A stretch of 64,000 nt of DNA from Pseudomonas sp. 10S4 (GCF_034344865.1 NZ_CP133774.1:2232001-2296000), one strand, 5' to 3'; counted from the first letter of the stretch, positions 40,362 through 54,096 are shown. Program-made: numbers and translations. Notes: generated by a model from the sequence alone, not told the origin.

Positions 40362-41462
40362 ATGCAGACACTCAAGGTCGATCTAGGCGAGCGCAGCTAC
40401 CCGATTCATATTGGCGAAGGTTTGTTGGATCAGCCCGAGTTGCTGGCCCCTCACGTTCGCGGGCGGCAAGTGGCAATCATCTCCAACGAGACTGTGGCAC
40501 CGCTCTATCTCGAACGTCTGACCAAAAGCCTCGCACAGTTCTCGGTCGTCTCGGTGGTATTGCCCGATGGCGAAGCCTTCAAGACCTGGGAAACCCTGCA
40601 ATTGATTTTCGACGGTCTGCTGACCGCCCGGCACGACCGCCGCACCACAGTGATCGCCCTCGGTGGCGGCGTGATTGGTGACATGGCCGGTTTTGCAGCG
40701 GCCTGCTACCAGCGCGGCGTCGATTTCATCCAGGTGCCGACCACATTGCTGTCGCAAGTCGACTCGTCGGTGGGCGGCAAGACCGGCATCAACCATCCGC
40801 TGGGCAAGAACATGGTCGGCGCCTTCTATCAGCCCAATGTGGTGCTGATCGATACCGCCACCCTCAATACTTTGCCGGCTCGCGAACTGTCTGCGGGCCT
40901 GGCGGAAGTCATCAAATACGGGTTGATCTGCGACGAGCCGTTCCTCACCTGGCTTGAAGAAAACGTCGATCGCCTGCGCGCCCTGGATCAGGTGGCCCTG
41001 ACTTATGCGATCGAACGCTCCTGCGCGGCCAAGGCTGCGGTGGTCGGTGCCGACGAAAAGGAAACCGGCGTGCGCGCCACGCTGAACCTGGGGCACACCT
41101 TCGGCCACGCCATTGAAACCCACATGGGCTATGGTGTGTGGTTACACGGTGAAGCGGTGGCTGCTGGCACCGTAATGGCGCTGGAAATGTCTGCACGCCT
41201 GGGCTGGATCAGCGAGCAAGAACGAGATCGCGGTATTCGCCTGTTCCAGCGTGCCGGCCTGCCGGTCATCCCGCCTGAAGAGATGACTGAAGCCGATTTT
41301 CTCGAACACATGGCAATTGACAAGAAAGTGATCGACGGTCGTTTGCGCCTGGTGCTGCTGCGCCAAATAGGCGAAGCAGTGGTGACCGACGATTATCCGA
41401 AAGAGGTTCTACAGGCCACGCTGGGAGCGGATTACCGCGCCCTGGCTCAGCTTAAAGGTTAA
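40362..41462 (+). CDS. aroB: 3-Dehydroquinate synthase AroB
   Basis: 366 residues. It converts DAHP to dehydroquinate with NAD and a divalent metal. NAD-binding [14 protein letters not shown], the substrate block [16 protein letters not shown], and metal ligands in [11 protein letters not shown] and [10 protein letters not shown] are all present. The reading frame is intact. Confidence 0.97.
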   Translation: MQTLKVDLGERSYPIHIGEGLLDQPELLAPHVRGRQVAIISNETVAPLYLERLTKSLAQFSVVSVVLPDGEAFKTWETLQLIFDGLLTARHDRRTTVIALGGGVIGDMAGFAAACYQRGVDFIQVPTTLLSQVDSSVGGKTGINHPLGKNMVGAFYQPNVVLIDTATLNTLPARELSAGLAEVIKYGLICDEPFLTWLEENVDRLRALDQVALTYAIERSCAAKAAVVGADEKETGVRATLNLGHTFGHAIETHMGYGVWLHGEAVAAGTVMALEMSARLGWISEQERDRGIRLFQRAGLPVIPPEEMTEADFLEHMAIDKKVIDGRLRLVLLRQIGEAVVTDDYPKEVLQATLGADYRALAQLKG

Positions 41463-41472
41463 TAAGATCCCG

Positions 41473-43075
41473 ATGACTAGTTTGCATGCCGACGAGGCTT
41501 TCCTCGGCCATTACCAGTTAAGTCATGACCCTTTTGCTCCACGGGTGCCTGGCTTCAAATTTTTCCCGGCCCAGCGCAAACCGGTGCTGGGACAACTGCA
41601 TCACCTGGCCCGTTACAGCCAGTTGCTGCTGGTGGTCACCGGCCCGCAAGGCAGCGGCGAAGACTCTGTTGCGTCAGGCCCTGGTGGCCAGCACCAACAA
41701 GCAGTCCGTGCAGAGCGTGGTGGTTTCCGCTCGTGGTGCCGGCGATGCTGCAGGTGTGCTGCGTCAGGTCGCCCAAGCGCTGAACGTGGCCCAGGCTGAG
41801 GTCGGCGCGATTCTGGCCCAAGTGGTTCAGCTTGCCCTCACCGGGCAGGAAGTCTACTTGCTGGTGGATGACGCCGAGCAGCTCGACGAATCCGCACTCG
41901 AGGCCTTGATGGCCCTGGCGGCCGGTGCACCGGAAGGTCGCCCGCACGTGTTCCTGTTCGGTGAATCGTCGCTGATCGCTCAACTGGAGGCGCTGAGCCT
42001 TGAGGAAGAGCGCTTCCACGTCATCGAATTGCAGCCTTACACCGAAGAAGAAACTCGCGAATATCTAGACCAGCGGCTCGAAGGCGCCGGTCGGGGTATC
42101 GAACTTTTTACCGCGGATCAGATCTCTGATATTCACGAAAGCTCCGACGGTTGGCCTGGCAACATCAACCAGGTCGCCCGCGATGCGATGATCGAAGCCA
42201 TGATTGCCAGCCGCACAGCGGTGAAGCGTCCAAGTATGGGGTTCAACATGCCGAAGAAACACGTATTGGCGATTTCTGCCGTAGTCGTGGTCGCGGTAGC
42301 CGCCGCCTGGTTGATGCCGGGCCGCAGCAAGACACCGACCACCGGCGCACCGGCCAACGAACAGGCTCAGCTGCCACTGGGCACGCCAAAACCGAACGCC
42401 GCCGGAGGTGCTCCATCCGTGGAGTTCGCCGGTAACACGCAGCCGATGCCGTTGCCGCTGGTCGGCCAGTCGCAACCGGTCATGCGCAGCCCGCTGGCCG
42501 AAGCGGCCGGTGGCATCACTGAGGGCGACGACGGCGTGCCGGTCGAAGGCTCCAGCGCTACACCGCCGACCGTGACCACTATCGCGCCGCCTACGGGCAT
42601 CCAGCCGGGTCCTGCGCCGACGCCTGCCGCCAAGCCTGTGCCTGCTGTCAAACCGGCTCCGGCACCGACTCAGGTCGCTACTGCCAAGCCAGCGCCTGCC
42701 CCCGTGGCCAAACCGGCGCCAGCGCCTGCCAAGCCTGTGGTTGCTGCCAAACCTGCCGAGAAGCCGGTTGCCGTGGCCAAGGCCGCCGGTAGCGGCTGGT
42801 ACGCCGGGCAAGCGCCGGGCAACTACGTGGTGCAGATTCTCGGCACCAGCTCCGAAGCCTCTGCGCAAACCTTCGTCAAGGAGCAGGGCGGCGAGTACCG
42901 TTATTTCAAGAAAGTCCTCAACGGCAAACCGCTTTACGTCATCACCTACGGCAGCTTCGCCAACCGCGATGCAGCTGTTACCGCTATCAAGGCCTTGCCA
43001 GCGAAGGTTCAGGCTGGTAAACCTTGGCCTCGCTCCGTCGCCAGCGTCCAACAGGAACTGGCAACAGCTCGCTGA
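41473..43075 (+). CDS. DamX-like AAA ATPase with SPOR domain (frameshifted)
   Basis: About 533 residues after correction; counterpart of PA5037. The N-terminal AAA domain has Walker A GPQGSGKTLLRQ, broken at about 41659 by one extra G, and Walker B EVYLLVDDAEQL. A single membrane helix lies near residue 265 (HVLAISAVVVVAVAAAWLM), then a long Ala/Pro/Lys-rich linker and a C-terminal SPOR domain (NYVVQILGTSSEASAQTFVKEQ) for septal peptidoglycan. In enterobacteria damX also sits after aroB. The ExeA-like ATPase part makes the layout unlike short DamX forms. Confidence 0.85.
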
Positions 43076-43287
43076 AGATTCGGCGGCCTTACCCAGGCCG
43101 CCTCTCCCGGCACCTCAAAATTTCTACAAGCGCATGCCGCCTCTACAGGCCGCGTGCCTTGTGGTGTCTGCGTCACAGTAGTCTTTGAGTCGTTGCGGTC
43201 AACATTAAAAATGTTTTGACTAGCACAGCAGATCGCTTTAAACCTTTCACAAATGCGACATAGATTTGCGACAGATCGTCGTCAAAT
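43076..43287 (+). other. Intergenic region upstream of the gltB promoter
   Basis: 212 bases without a gene. A GC-rich hairpin GGCGGCC...GGCCGCC at 43083-43103 follows the DamX-like gene but lacks a T-run. A palindrome AACATTAAAAATGTT is at 43201-43215. No small gene is supported. Confidence 0.5.
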
Positions 43288-43316
43288 TTGTGAGCCCCTG
43301 TGTCGGTGTGTACAAT
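43288..43316 (+). promoter_or_regulatory. Candidate sigma-70 promoter of gltB
   Basis: TTGTGA, 17 bases, TACAAT, about 110 bases before the gltB start. The leader contains a hairpin GCCGACGTACGTTCGGC near 43339. Confidence 0.6.
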
Positions 43317-43425
43317 GACCTCCCTTTTGCTCCCGCAAAGCCGACGTACGTTCGGCGTGGGCGGCAAGTGGTTGAATTGAAAAGAAATTTGCCTCGAAAA
43401 GAGGCAGCCTGGTGAGAAAGTGTCT

Positions 43426-46400
43426 ATGAAAGCAGGTCTGTACCAACCAGATGAATTCAAGGATAACTGCGGTTTTGGCCTGATAGCCCATATGCAGGGC
43501 GAGCCCAGTCATACCCTTTTGCAAACGGCCATTGAGGCCCTGACCTGCATGACCCACCGCGGAGGGATCAACGCCGACGGCAAGACCGGTGACGGTTGCG
43601 GCTTGCTGATTCAAAAGCCGGATGTGTTCCTGCGAGCCATCGCCCAGGAAACCTTCGGCGTCGAATTGCCCAAGCAATATGCCGTGGGCATGGTCTTCTT
43701 CAATCAGGATCCGGTCAAAGCCGAGGCCGCTCGCGAGAACATGAACCGCGAGATCCTCGCTGCCGGCCTGACACTCGTCGGCTGGCGCAAAGTGCCGATC
43801 GATACCAGCGTCCTCGGCCGCCTGGCCCTCGAGCGCCTGCCGCAGATCGAGCAGGTGTACATCGGCGGTGAAGGCCTGAGCGATCAGGAGATGGCGGTCA
43901 AACTGTTCACCTCCCGTCGTCGCTCGTCGGTGGCCAACGCCGCTGACGCCGATCACTATGTCTGCAGCTTTTCGCACAAAACCATTATTTATAAAGGCCT
44001 GATGATGCCGGCGGACCTCACCGCCTTCTATCCAGACCTCAGCGACCAGCGCCTGCAAACCTCGATTTGCGTGTTCCACCAGCGCTTCTCGACCAACACC
44101 CTGCCGAAATGGCCGTTGGCGCAGCCGTTCCGCTTCCTCGCCCACAACGGCGAGATCAACACCATCACCGGCAACCGTAACTGGGCCGTGGCGCGTCGTA
44201 CCAAGTTCACCAACGATTTGATGGACCTGGAAGAACTCGGCCCGCTGGTTAACCGTGTTGGCTCCGACTCCTCCAGCATGGACAACATGCTCGAGCTGAT
44301 GGTCACCGGTGGCATCGACCTGTTCCGTGGCGTGCGGATGATCATTCCGCCTGCGTGGCAGAACGTCGAAACCATGGACCCGGATCTGCGGGCGTTCTAC
44401 GAATACAACTCGATGCACATGGAACCGTGGGACGGCCCGGCCGGCGTGGTAATGACCGATGGTCGTTACGCGGTGTGCCTGCTCGACCGTAACGGTCTGC
44501 GTCCGGCGCGTTGGGTCACCACCAAAAACGGTTTCATCACCCTGGCGTCGGAAATCGGTGTCTGGAACTACCAGCCTGAAGACGTGATCGCCAAGGGCCG
44601 CGTTGGTCCGGGCCAGATCTTTGCCGTGGACACCGAAACCGGTCAGATCCTCAACACCGACGCGATCGACAACCGCTTGAAGTCTCGTCATCCGTACAAG
44701 CAATGGCTGCGCAAGAATGCCCTGCGCATCCAGGCGACCATGGAAGACAACGACCACGGTTCAGCTTTCTACGACGTCGACCAGCTCAAGCAGTACATGA
44801 AGATGTACCAGGTCACTTTCGAAGAACGTGATCAGGTGCTGCGTCCGCTCGGCGAGCAAGGCTACGAAGCCGTTGGCTCGATGGGCGACGATACGCCGAT
44901 GGCCGTGCTGTCCCAGCGCGTGCGTACGCCGTACGACTATTTCCGCCAGCAGTTCGCGCAGGTCACCAACCCGCCGATCGACCCGCTGCGTGAAGCCATC
45001 GTCATGTCGCTGGAGATCTGCCTCGGTGCCGAGCGCAACATCTTCCAGGAGTCGCCGGAACACGCTTCGCGCGTGATCCTCAGCTCGCCGGTGATTTCCC
45101 CGGCCAAGTGGCGCTCGCTGATGAACCTCGACCGTCCGGGTTTCGAACGGGCGATCATCGACCTCAACTACGACGAAAGCGTCGGCCTCGAAGCGGCGAT
45201 CCGCAACGTCGCCGATCAGGCTGAAGAAGCCGTTCGCTCCGGTCGTACCCAGGTTGTATTGAGTGACCGTCACATTGCCCCGGGCAAGTTGCCGATCCAC
45301 GCTTCGCTCGCCACCGGCGCGGTACACCACCGCCTGACCGAAAAAGGCCTGCGTTGCGACTCCAACATCCTCGTGGAAACGGCGACTGCTCGCGACCCGC
45401 ATCACTTTGCGGTGTTGATCGGTTTCGGCGCCTCGGCGGTTTATCCGTTCTTGGCCTACGAAGTGCTGGGCGATCTGATCCGTACCGGTGAAGTGCTGGG
45501 CGACCTCTATGAGGTGTTCAAGAACTACCGCAAAGGCATCACCAAAGGTCTGCTGAAGATCTTGTCGAAGATGGGCATCTCGACCATTACTTCGTACCGC
45601 GGTGCGCAGTTGTTCGAAGCCATCGGCCTGTCCGAAGAAGTTTGCGAATTGAGCTTCCGCGGCGTGCCGAGCCGCATCAAGGGTGCGCGTTTCGTCGACA
45701 TCGAAGCCGAGCAGAAAGCCCTCGCCGCCGAAGCCTGGAGCCCGCGCAAGCCGATCCAGCAGGGCGGTCTGCTGAAATTCGTCCACGGTGGCGAATATCA
45801 CGCTTACAACCCGGACGTGGTCAGCACCCTGCAAGCCGCTGTGCAGCAGGGCGACTACAGCAAGTTCAAGGAATACACGGCGCTGGTGGACAACCGTCCG
45901 GTGTCGATGATCCGCGACATGTTCAAGGTCAAAACCCTGGACACGCCGCTGGACATCAGCGAGATCGAACCGCTGGAATCGGTGCTCAAACGCTTCGACT
46001 CCGCGGGCATCTCCCTCGGTGCACTGTCGCCAGAAGCCCACGAAGCCCTGGCCGAAGCCATGAACCGCCTCGGTGCGCGTTCCAACTCCGGCGAAGGCGG
46101 CGAAGACCCAGGCGCGCTACGGCACCATCAAGAGCTCGAAAATCAAGCAAGTGGCGACTGGTCGTTTCGGTGTAACTCCGGAATACCTGGTCAACGCTGA
46201 AGTGCTGCAGATCAAAGTCGCTCAGGGCGCCAAGCCCGGCGAAGGTGGTCAGTTGCCAGGGGGCAAGGTCAACGGTCTGATCGCCAAGCTGCGTTACGCA
46301 GTGCCGGGCGTGACCCTGATTTCGCCGCCGCCGCACCACGACATCTATTCGATTGAAGACTTGTCGCAGCTGATTTTCGACTTGAAACAAGTCAACCCGA

Positions 46401-47872
46401 AGGCCCTGGTCTCGGTGAAATTGGTTGCAGAAGCGGGCGTCGGCACCATCGCCGCCGGTGTGGCCAAGGCCTACGCGGACTTGATCACCATCTCCGGCTA
46501 CGACGGCGGCACCGGCGCATCGCCGCTGACCTCGATCAAATACGCGGGCGCTCCGTGGGAACTCGGCCTGGCCGAAACCCACCAGACCCTGCGCGGCAAC
46601 GACCTGCGCGGTAAAGTCCGGGTACAAACCGACGGCGGCCTGAAAACCGGCCTCGACGTGATCAAGGCAGCCATTCTCGGCGCTGAAAGCTTCGGCTTCG
46701 GCACCGCGCCAATGATCGCCCTGGGCTGCAAATACCTGCGCATCTGCCACCTGAACAACTGCGCCACCGGCGTCGCGACTCAGAACGAGAAGCTGCGTAA
46801 AGACCACTACATCGGCACCGTCGACATGGTGATCAACTTCTTCACCTACGTCGCTGAAGAAACCCGTGAGTGGCTGGCCAAGCTGGGCGTGCGCTCCCTC
46901 GAAGAGCTGATCGGTCGTACCGATCTGCTGGACATCCTCGAAGGCCAGACCGCCAAGCAGCAACATCTGGACCTGACCCCGTTGCTGGGCAGCGATCACA
47001 TCCCGGCAGACAAGCCTCAATTCTGCCAGGTCGACCGCAACCCGCCGTTCGACAAAGGCCTGCTGGCCGAGAAAATGGTCGACATGGCCACTTCGGCCAT
47101 CAACGACATGAGCGGCGCTGATTTCGCCCTGGATATCTGCAACTGCGACCGTTCGATCGGCGCGCGGATCTCCGGTGAAATCGCGCGCAAGCACGGCAAC
47201 CAAGGCATGGCGAACGCGCCGATCACCTTCCGCTTCAAAGGGACGGCTGGTCAGAGCTTCGGTGTGTGGAACGCCGGCGGCCTGAACATGTACCTGGAAG
47301 GCGACGCCAACGACTACGTCGGCAAAGGCATGACCGGCGGCAAGCTGGTCATCGTGCCGCCCAAGGGCAGCGTCTACAAGACTCAGGACAGCGCCATTAT
47401 CGGCAACACCTGCCTCTACGGCGCCACGGGCGGCAAGCTGTTCGCCGCTGGCACCGCGGGCGAGCGTTTCGCGGTGCGTAACTCCGGTGCTCACACCGTG
47501 GTTGAAGGCACCGGCGATCACTGCTGCGAGTACATGACCGGTGGTTTCGTCTGCGTCCTGGGCAAGACCGGTTACAACTTCGGCTCAGGCATGACCGGCG
47601 GTTTCGCCTACGTGCTCGACCAGGACAACACCTTCGTTGACCGGGTCAACCACGAACTGGTGGAAATCCAGCGGATCAGCGGCGAAGCGATGGAAGCCTA
47701 TCGCAGCCACCTGCAACGCGTGCTGGACGAATACGTCGCGGAAACCGACAGCGAATGGGGTCGTAACCTCGCTGAAAACCTCGACGACTATCTGCGCCGT
47801 TTCTGGCTGGTCAAGCCCAAGGCTGCCAACCTGAAATCGTTGCTTTCCAGCACCCGTGCCAATCCGCAGTGA
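43426..47872 (+). CDS. gltB: Glutamate synthase (NADPH) large subunit GltB (frameshifted)
   Basis: About 1481 residues after correction. It transfers the amide of glutamine to 2-oxoglutarate. A short propeptide precedes the catalytic Cys in [15 protein letters not shown], the N-terminal nucleophile of the class II amidotransferase domain; central, FMN-binding ([13 protein letters not shown]) and Fe-S parts follow, with cysteines in [17 protein letters not shown], and a GXGXG beta-helix forms the C-terminus. The frame breaks at about 46109-46114 with one extra base, between GEGGEDP and [16 protein letters not shown] 43426 is preferred over GTG two codons earlier. Confidence 0.95.
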
Positions 47873-49324
<1,452 letters not shown>

Positions 49325-49353
49325 TCACTTTCCAGAATTGGAATGCGATCAAA

Positions 49354-49445
49354 ATGTGGGAGCGGGCTTGCTCGCGAAGGCGGTGTAACAGTCAATATTG
49401 ATGTCGACTGACACACCGCTTTCGCGAGCAAGCCCGCTCCCACAT
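49354..49445. repeat. REPIN, class A
   Basis: Inverted REP arms (TGTGGGAGCGGGCTTGCTCG core) lie 30 bases after gltD, about 45 bases apart. Confidence 0.88.
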
Positions 49446-49576
49446 TGGTTTCAGGGTGTTACCAATACCGGAGTTTCACCGCAATAAATTGACCCGATAG
49501 ACAAAAGGCTGACCTGCAACCGTGCCTTTTGCGTCGCGCTCTGAGAAAATGCCCGCACTTTTTTCCGGATGCCGAC

Positions 49577-50644
49577 ATGACTGCCCTGAAGAACGACCGT
49601 TTCCTTCGCGCCCTGCTCAAGCAACCTGTAGACGTCACGCCGGTATGGATGATGCGTCAGGCCGGTCGCTACCTGCCTGAATACCGCGCCAGCCGTGCCA
49701 AGGCCGGTGACTTCATGAGCCTGTGCATGAACCCGGAGTTCGCTTGCGAAGTCACGATGCAACCGCTCGACCGCTATCCACAACTGGACGCGGCGATCCT
49801 CTTCTCCGACATCCTGACCATCCCGGATGCCATGGGCCAAGGCCTGTACTTCGAGACCGGCGAAGGTCCGCGCTTCAAGAAAGTCGTCAGCACCCTGGCC
49901 GATATCGAAGCCCTGCCGATTCCTGACCCACAAAAAGACCTTGGCTACGTCATGGACGCGGTCAGCACCATCCGCCGCGAACTGAACGGCCGCGTGCCGC
50001 TGATCGGCTTCTCCGGTAGCCCATGGACCCTGGCCACCTACATGGTCGAAGGCGGCTCGTCGAAAGACTTCCGCAAGACCAAAGCCATGCTCTACGACAA
50101 CCCGCAAGCCATGCACCTGCTGCTGGATAAACTTGCGCAGTCGGTCACCAGCTACCTCAACGGCCAGATCATGGCTGGCGCGCAAGCGGTGCAGATCTTC
50201 GACACTTGGGGCGGCAACCTCTCGGCGGCGGCGTACCAGGAATTCTCCCTGGCCTACATGCGTAAAATCGTCAGCGGCCTGATCCGCGAACACGAAGGCC
50301 GCAAAGTGCCGGTCATCCTGTTCACCAAAAACGGCGGCCTGTGGCTGGAAAGCATCGCCGACGCTGGCGCGGACGCGTTGGGCCTGGACTGGACCTGCGA
50401 CATCGGCGAAGCCCGCCAGCGCGTCGGCAACAAAGTCGCCCTGCAAGGCAACATGGACCCGACCGTGCTGTACGCCAAGCCAGAAGCCATCCGTACCGAA
50501 GTCGGCCGCATCCTCGCCAGCTACGGCAAGGGCAGCGGCCACGTGTTCAACCTCGGTCATGGCATCACCCCGGAAGTTGATCCGGAACATGCAGGCGCGT
50601 TCATGCGCGCGGTGCATGAGTTGTCGGCGCAGTATCACGAGTGA
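49577..50644 (+). CDS. hemE: Uroporphyrinogen decarboxylase HemE
   Basis: 355 residues. ATG 49577 ([14 protein letters not shown]) is the family start. The signature [16 protein letters not shown], the block [17 protein letters not shown] and the C-terminal [14 protein letters not shown] are present. It decarboxylates the four acetate side chains of uroporphyrinogen III in heme synthesis. It marks the end of the conserved core block. Confidence 0.97.
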   Translation: MTALKNDRFLRALLKQPVDVTPVWMMRQAGRYLPEYRASRAKAGDFMSLCMNPEFACEVTMQPLDRYPQLDAAILFSDILTIPDAMGQGLYFETGEGPRFKKVVSTLADIEALPIPDPQKDLGYVMDAVSTIRRELNGRVPLIGFSGSPWTLATYMVEGGSSKDFRKTKAMLYDNPQAMHLLLDKLAQSVTSYLNGQIMAGAQAVQIFDTWGGNLSAAAYQEFSLAYMRKIVSGLIREHEGRKVPVILFTKNGGLWLESIADAGADALGLDWTCDIGEARQRVGNKVALQGNMDPTVLYAKPEAIRTEVGRILASYGKGSGHVFNLGHGITPEVDPEHAGAFMRAVHELSAQYHE

Positions 50645-50660
50645 TCGTCGCCCGATAACG

Positions 50661-50689
50661 AAAACGCCCGGCATTTGCCGGGCGTTTTT
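50661..50689 (+). terminator. Terminator after hemE
   Basis: Hairpin AACGCCCGGC-ATTT-GCCGGGCGTT with T5 tail; an A4 run on the other side lets it also serve the convergent nuclease gene. Confidence 0.92.
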
Positions 50690-50703
50690 GTTTGTGTTGG
50701 TTT

Positions 50704-51348
50704 TTAGTGACCGAGGAGTTGTTCGGCGTAGCGGGCGATGATGTGGTCGAAAGGTTTTTGATCCGAGATGTCGGTTGAGCGAATCGCGGTGACGAGGCGG
50801 TTGAGGTCTTCTTCACTGGCCTGTGTGATGAATTCCTCATCGAACAGCAGCCGGATTGTGTTCTGACGACGATTGTTCAGGTAGGCAATATCTAGCGCCA
50901 ACACTTCAATCATCTTCGATGCGGGCAGGTCTTCAGAGTCTGTTGGTTGGATTTCGCCGGTTCTCAGATACCGGAAGCGCAGTTCACATCGTTCATCCAT
51001 TGGAGAGATATGCAGCGCTTCGTCAAACCAGTTGCCCTTGCGATGGCCGCAGTGCAACGGGTTGCCGGGTTTTGTCTCGCGCAGGCAAGAGGCATGGAGA
51101 TTCTGATACTCCAATGCCAGTTTTTCGAAATGCTCTTGAGGTTTGAAATGTTCGATATGGCTGTTGGACGCCTCTATTTCTCTACCGCAGTAGCAGCAGA
51201 AGAATCCTTGTTCAGTTAACAAGCTGTTGAGAAGGTCCCGTTTTTGCGGGTTTTGCAGCGTTGGATAAGTAGGGCTCCACTCATCGTTTGCCGAGTTTTT
51301 CCATTCTGTAAATGAAGCGGGTTCAGTTCCTTTGAGCACTCGCTTCAT
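50704..51348 (-). CDS. HNH nuclease, PtuB-like (TIGR02646 type), of a Septu-like system
   Basis: 214 residues. The zinc/HNH region is seen in FFCCYCGREIEASNSHIEHFKPQE followed by LHCGHRKGNW: a CxxC pair, the HxxHF block and a downstream CGH. This pattern is that of the putative HNH nucleases paired with AAA ATPases in Septu and in Ec78-type retron systems (PtuB). It is encoded 25 bases downstream of the ATPase on the same strand, with GGAG before the start. No reverse transcriptase is nearby, so the retron form is not supported. Nuclease activity is inferred from family. The frame is intact. Confidence 0.8.
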   Translation of the reverse strand: MKRVLKGTEPASFTEWKNSANDEWSPTYPTLQNPQKRDLLNSLLTEQGFFCCYCGREIEASNSHIEHFKPQEHFEKLALEYQNLHASCLRETKPGNPLHCGHRKGNWFDEALHISPMDERCELRFRYLRTGEIQPTDSEDLPASKMIEVLALDIAYLNNRRQNTIRLLFDEEFITQASEEDLNRLVTAIRSTDISDQKPFDHIIARYAEQLLGH

Positions 51349-51373
51349 TTGCCGAGAATCTCCTTGCGCCTGA

Positions 51374-52620
51374 TCAACGCTTCGGCTCCTGCGAACTCTG
51401 GGAGGTCGGGGGCTTTTTCTTCAGCGCCTCAAGTTGGACTTTTGCTTTTTTGAGGTCGTTGTCTTCCAGGGTGGAGAACAGCTCAGAGAGCAGCCTTTCT
51501 ATTTCGGGCTCGCGTTGAGTAACGCCCATGACCTCCTCCAACACGCTACTGGAATCCAAGCCATAGGTGACCCGTGGGTGGGAGGCGTCGCCATTGTTTA
51601 GGACGATCACTTCTTCGGGTTTCAGACTGCCGATGATTTGAGGGGAGTGGCTGGCGGCGATGAACTGGACTTTGGGGAAGGCTTCTTTCAACGCCGGAAC
51701 AATGTTGCGTTGCCAGGCTGGATGGAGGTGGATGTCCAGTTCGTCGATGATGACCACGCCTGAGGTGTTTTTCAGGACGTCCTTGCCCATGTGCGGGTTG
51801 AGGATGCACATGCGTCGGGCGATGTCGGCGAAGAGGGCGACCATACCGCGCTGGCCGTCGCTAAGTTGACCGAAGGGGAGAGTTTGCCCGTCGCCCATAT
51901 CTATGAGTAGAGATTGCATCCGTAGGTCGTAGCGCAAGTCATTTGCTTCAGGCAATGCAAACTTAATTGCTTGATTGACCCAGGCTAGTTCGTCGTCAAA
52001 CTCCGAAGACGTCAAACCTTCATCCAGTAGGGTTTGCATCCGCTCCAGTGTCTTGGCGATCAGCCAGCTCTCGAAGTCCTTTAAATCCGCGACAGCATCG
52101 AACCAGTTGTTGTAGCTGCTGAAACGCGAAATTTTTTGTTGCGCCGCAAACTCTGCAGAAACATTCGCATTTTTCCAGCGTCGATCTGCGCGATAGAACG
52201 CGAGTATTGGTAGATCGGGGTAGATTTTTGCTTCCGGTAGAGACTGTGTAAGGAATTGATCGACCGCATTTTTCAGGTTCTGATTCGTCCCTGCGGCCCA
52301 GTCTTCTACAAGGCTGATTGTTGTCCAGTCGACTGCGCCGAGAACATCGCCCTTTGCGGCCAGCGTTATTGGAAACTTTTTTCATATCGTGTTCTGCCTC
52401 GAAACTTATCGACTATAAATCGGACATCATCATTTATCGCGAATGACTGGCCGGATTGCATGGCGCTGGCAAACTCAACAAACGACGCAGCCACCGCCTG
52501 CAACAACGAAGTCTTCCCACTCCCATTAACCCCCACCACCAGATTGAAACCCGGCTGAAAGTCAAAAGTGGCATCTTCGTAGCAACGAAAATTCTGAATG
52601 TGGAGACGGTCCAGGCGCAT
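51374..52620 (-). CDS. AAA/RecF-like ATPase, PtuA-like, of a Septu-like system (frameshifted)
   Basis: About 415 residues once one A is restored in the A-run at 52375-52380 (minus-strand AAAAAA after RTRYE). From there an open frame without its own start joins the N- and C-terminal parts (WTTISLVEDW, YPDLPILAFYRADRRW). Walker A is GVNGSGKTSLLQ near residue 32, the ABC-type signature LSDGQRGMVAL, Walker B GVVIIDELDIHLHP and the His switch AASHSPQIIG. This is the overcoming-lysogenisation/RecF-like ATPase type that partners HNH PtuB. If the frameshift is real the system is dead; if it is sequencing error the pair is complete. Confidence 0.8.
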
Positions 52621-52698
52621 TCTGGCTTCCCTTTACCAAGACTGACGAATGCCGTCAGTGTACCTTGGCTCGCGATTACCGCTAGGGCGCAGTTTTGG

Positions 52699-53977
52699 CT
52701 AAACCTGTGCGGTGCCCGCCAGCGGCGGCAACTTCGCCAGCTTCAACGCCACCAGCAACGCAATCACCAACAACCCGCCAATAAACAACCCAATCCCGTT
52801 CCACCCGCCCAAATGCCAGAACACCCCACCTGCCGTCCCGGCAATGCTCGACCCGGCGTAATAACTGAACAGATACAGCGAAGACGCCTGCCCCTTGGCC
52901 TTGATCGCCCGGCGCCCAATCCAGCTACTGGCCACCGAATGCGCGCCGAAGAAGCCGAAGGTGAAGATCAGCATGCCAATTATCACCACCGGCAGCGGTG
53001 TGAACATCGTCAGTGTGAGGCCGGCAAGCATCAGCACAATCGTCGCCCAAAGCACTTTGCGCCGGCCCAGTTTGTCGGCCAACGAGCCGATTTTCGCCGA
53101 GCTATAAATCCCCGACAGGTACACCACCGACAACAGTCCAACGAACGCTTGGTCCATGTTGTACGGCGCAGCCAGCAGGCGATAGCCGATGTAGTTGAAC
53201 AGCGTGACGAACGCGCCCATCAGCACAAAGGCTTCGACAAACAGCAGCGGCAGGCCGGCGTCGCGAAAGTGCATGGTGAAGCCGTCGAGCAGGCTGCGCG
53301 GGTGCATCGAGCGGGAACGGAAGTTGCGCGATTCGGGGAGGATCTTCCAGAACACCGTCGCTGCAATTAGCGCCAGACCGCCGATCACCAGCATCGCCGT
53401 GTGCCAGCTGACGAAATCGATCAAAACCCCGGTGATCAAGCGCCCGCTCATCCCGCCAATCGCGTTGCCACCGATGTACAACCCCATCGCCAAGCCGATG
53501 TGCTGCGGATGAATTTCTTCGCTCAGGTAAGTCATGGCCACCGCCGCCAGGCCGCTCAACGACAGCCCGATCAACGCGCGCATGATCAACACACCTTCCC
53601 AGCTCGGCATCATCGCGCTGGCCATGGGTGCACAGAGCCGCGGCGAACAACGCCGTCACCATCACCGGCTTACGCCCGACGCGGTCGGAAATCGGGCCAG
53701 TGATCAGCAGACCAATCGCGAGCATGCCAGTGGCCACCGACAGAATCAGGCTGCTCTGCGCTGCGTTGATCGAATATTCGTGGGACAGCAGCGGCATCAT
53801 CGGCTGCACGCAATACAGCAAGGCAAACGTCGCGAAGCCGCCGGAGAACAGCGCCAGCACCGTGCGCATGAACATCGGCGTGCCTTTTTCGATGTAGATC
53901 TCGTTCAGCTCGGCGACGACATCGTCCAGCGCGGTGGGCTGTATTTCATGGGCGAGTGGGGCGACAGCAGTTTTCAC
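52699..53977 (-). CDS. MFS transporter (frameshifted)
   Basis: About 426 residues, 12 membrane segments. GTG 53977 with GAGG six bases upstream is preferred to ATG 54010. The MFS loop motif is GPISDRVGRKPVM after TM2, repeated less exactly as GSLADKLGRRKVL. The frame breaks at about 53628-53634 with two bases missing between AALC and PMASAMMPSWEG. It resembles YnfM/PA5030-type exporters of unknown substrate. It is divergent from a LysR regulator, the usual arrangement for substrate-induced exporters. Confidence 0.85.
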
Positions 53978-54096
53978 TTCGGACCTCGGAGGGCGCAGCC
54001 GGTCAGGCAATGGAAAAAAGCATATAGCTGCCTAACGATTCAATCCAATATATTATTCGACCTGTTTAAGACGTTTCACGACCTAATGGGGTTTTC

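Noticed and set aside
52020..52385. Separate small gene between the two ATPase parts
   Set aside because: Its translation is unlike any protein and overlaps the third frame that continues the ATPase; explained by the A-run indel.
50704..52620. Retron system of the Ec78 type
   Set aside because: The ATPase and HNH proteins fit, but there is no reverse transcriptase gene or msr/msd-like structure beside them.
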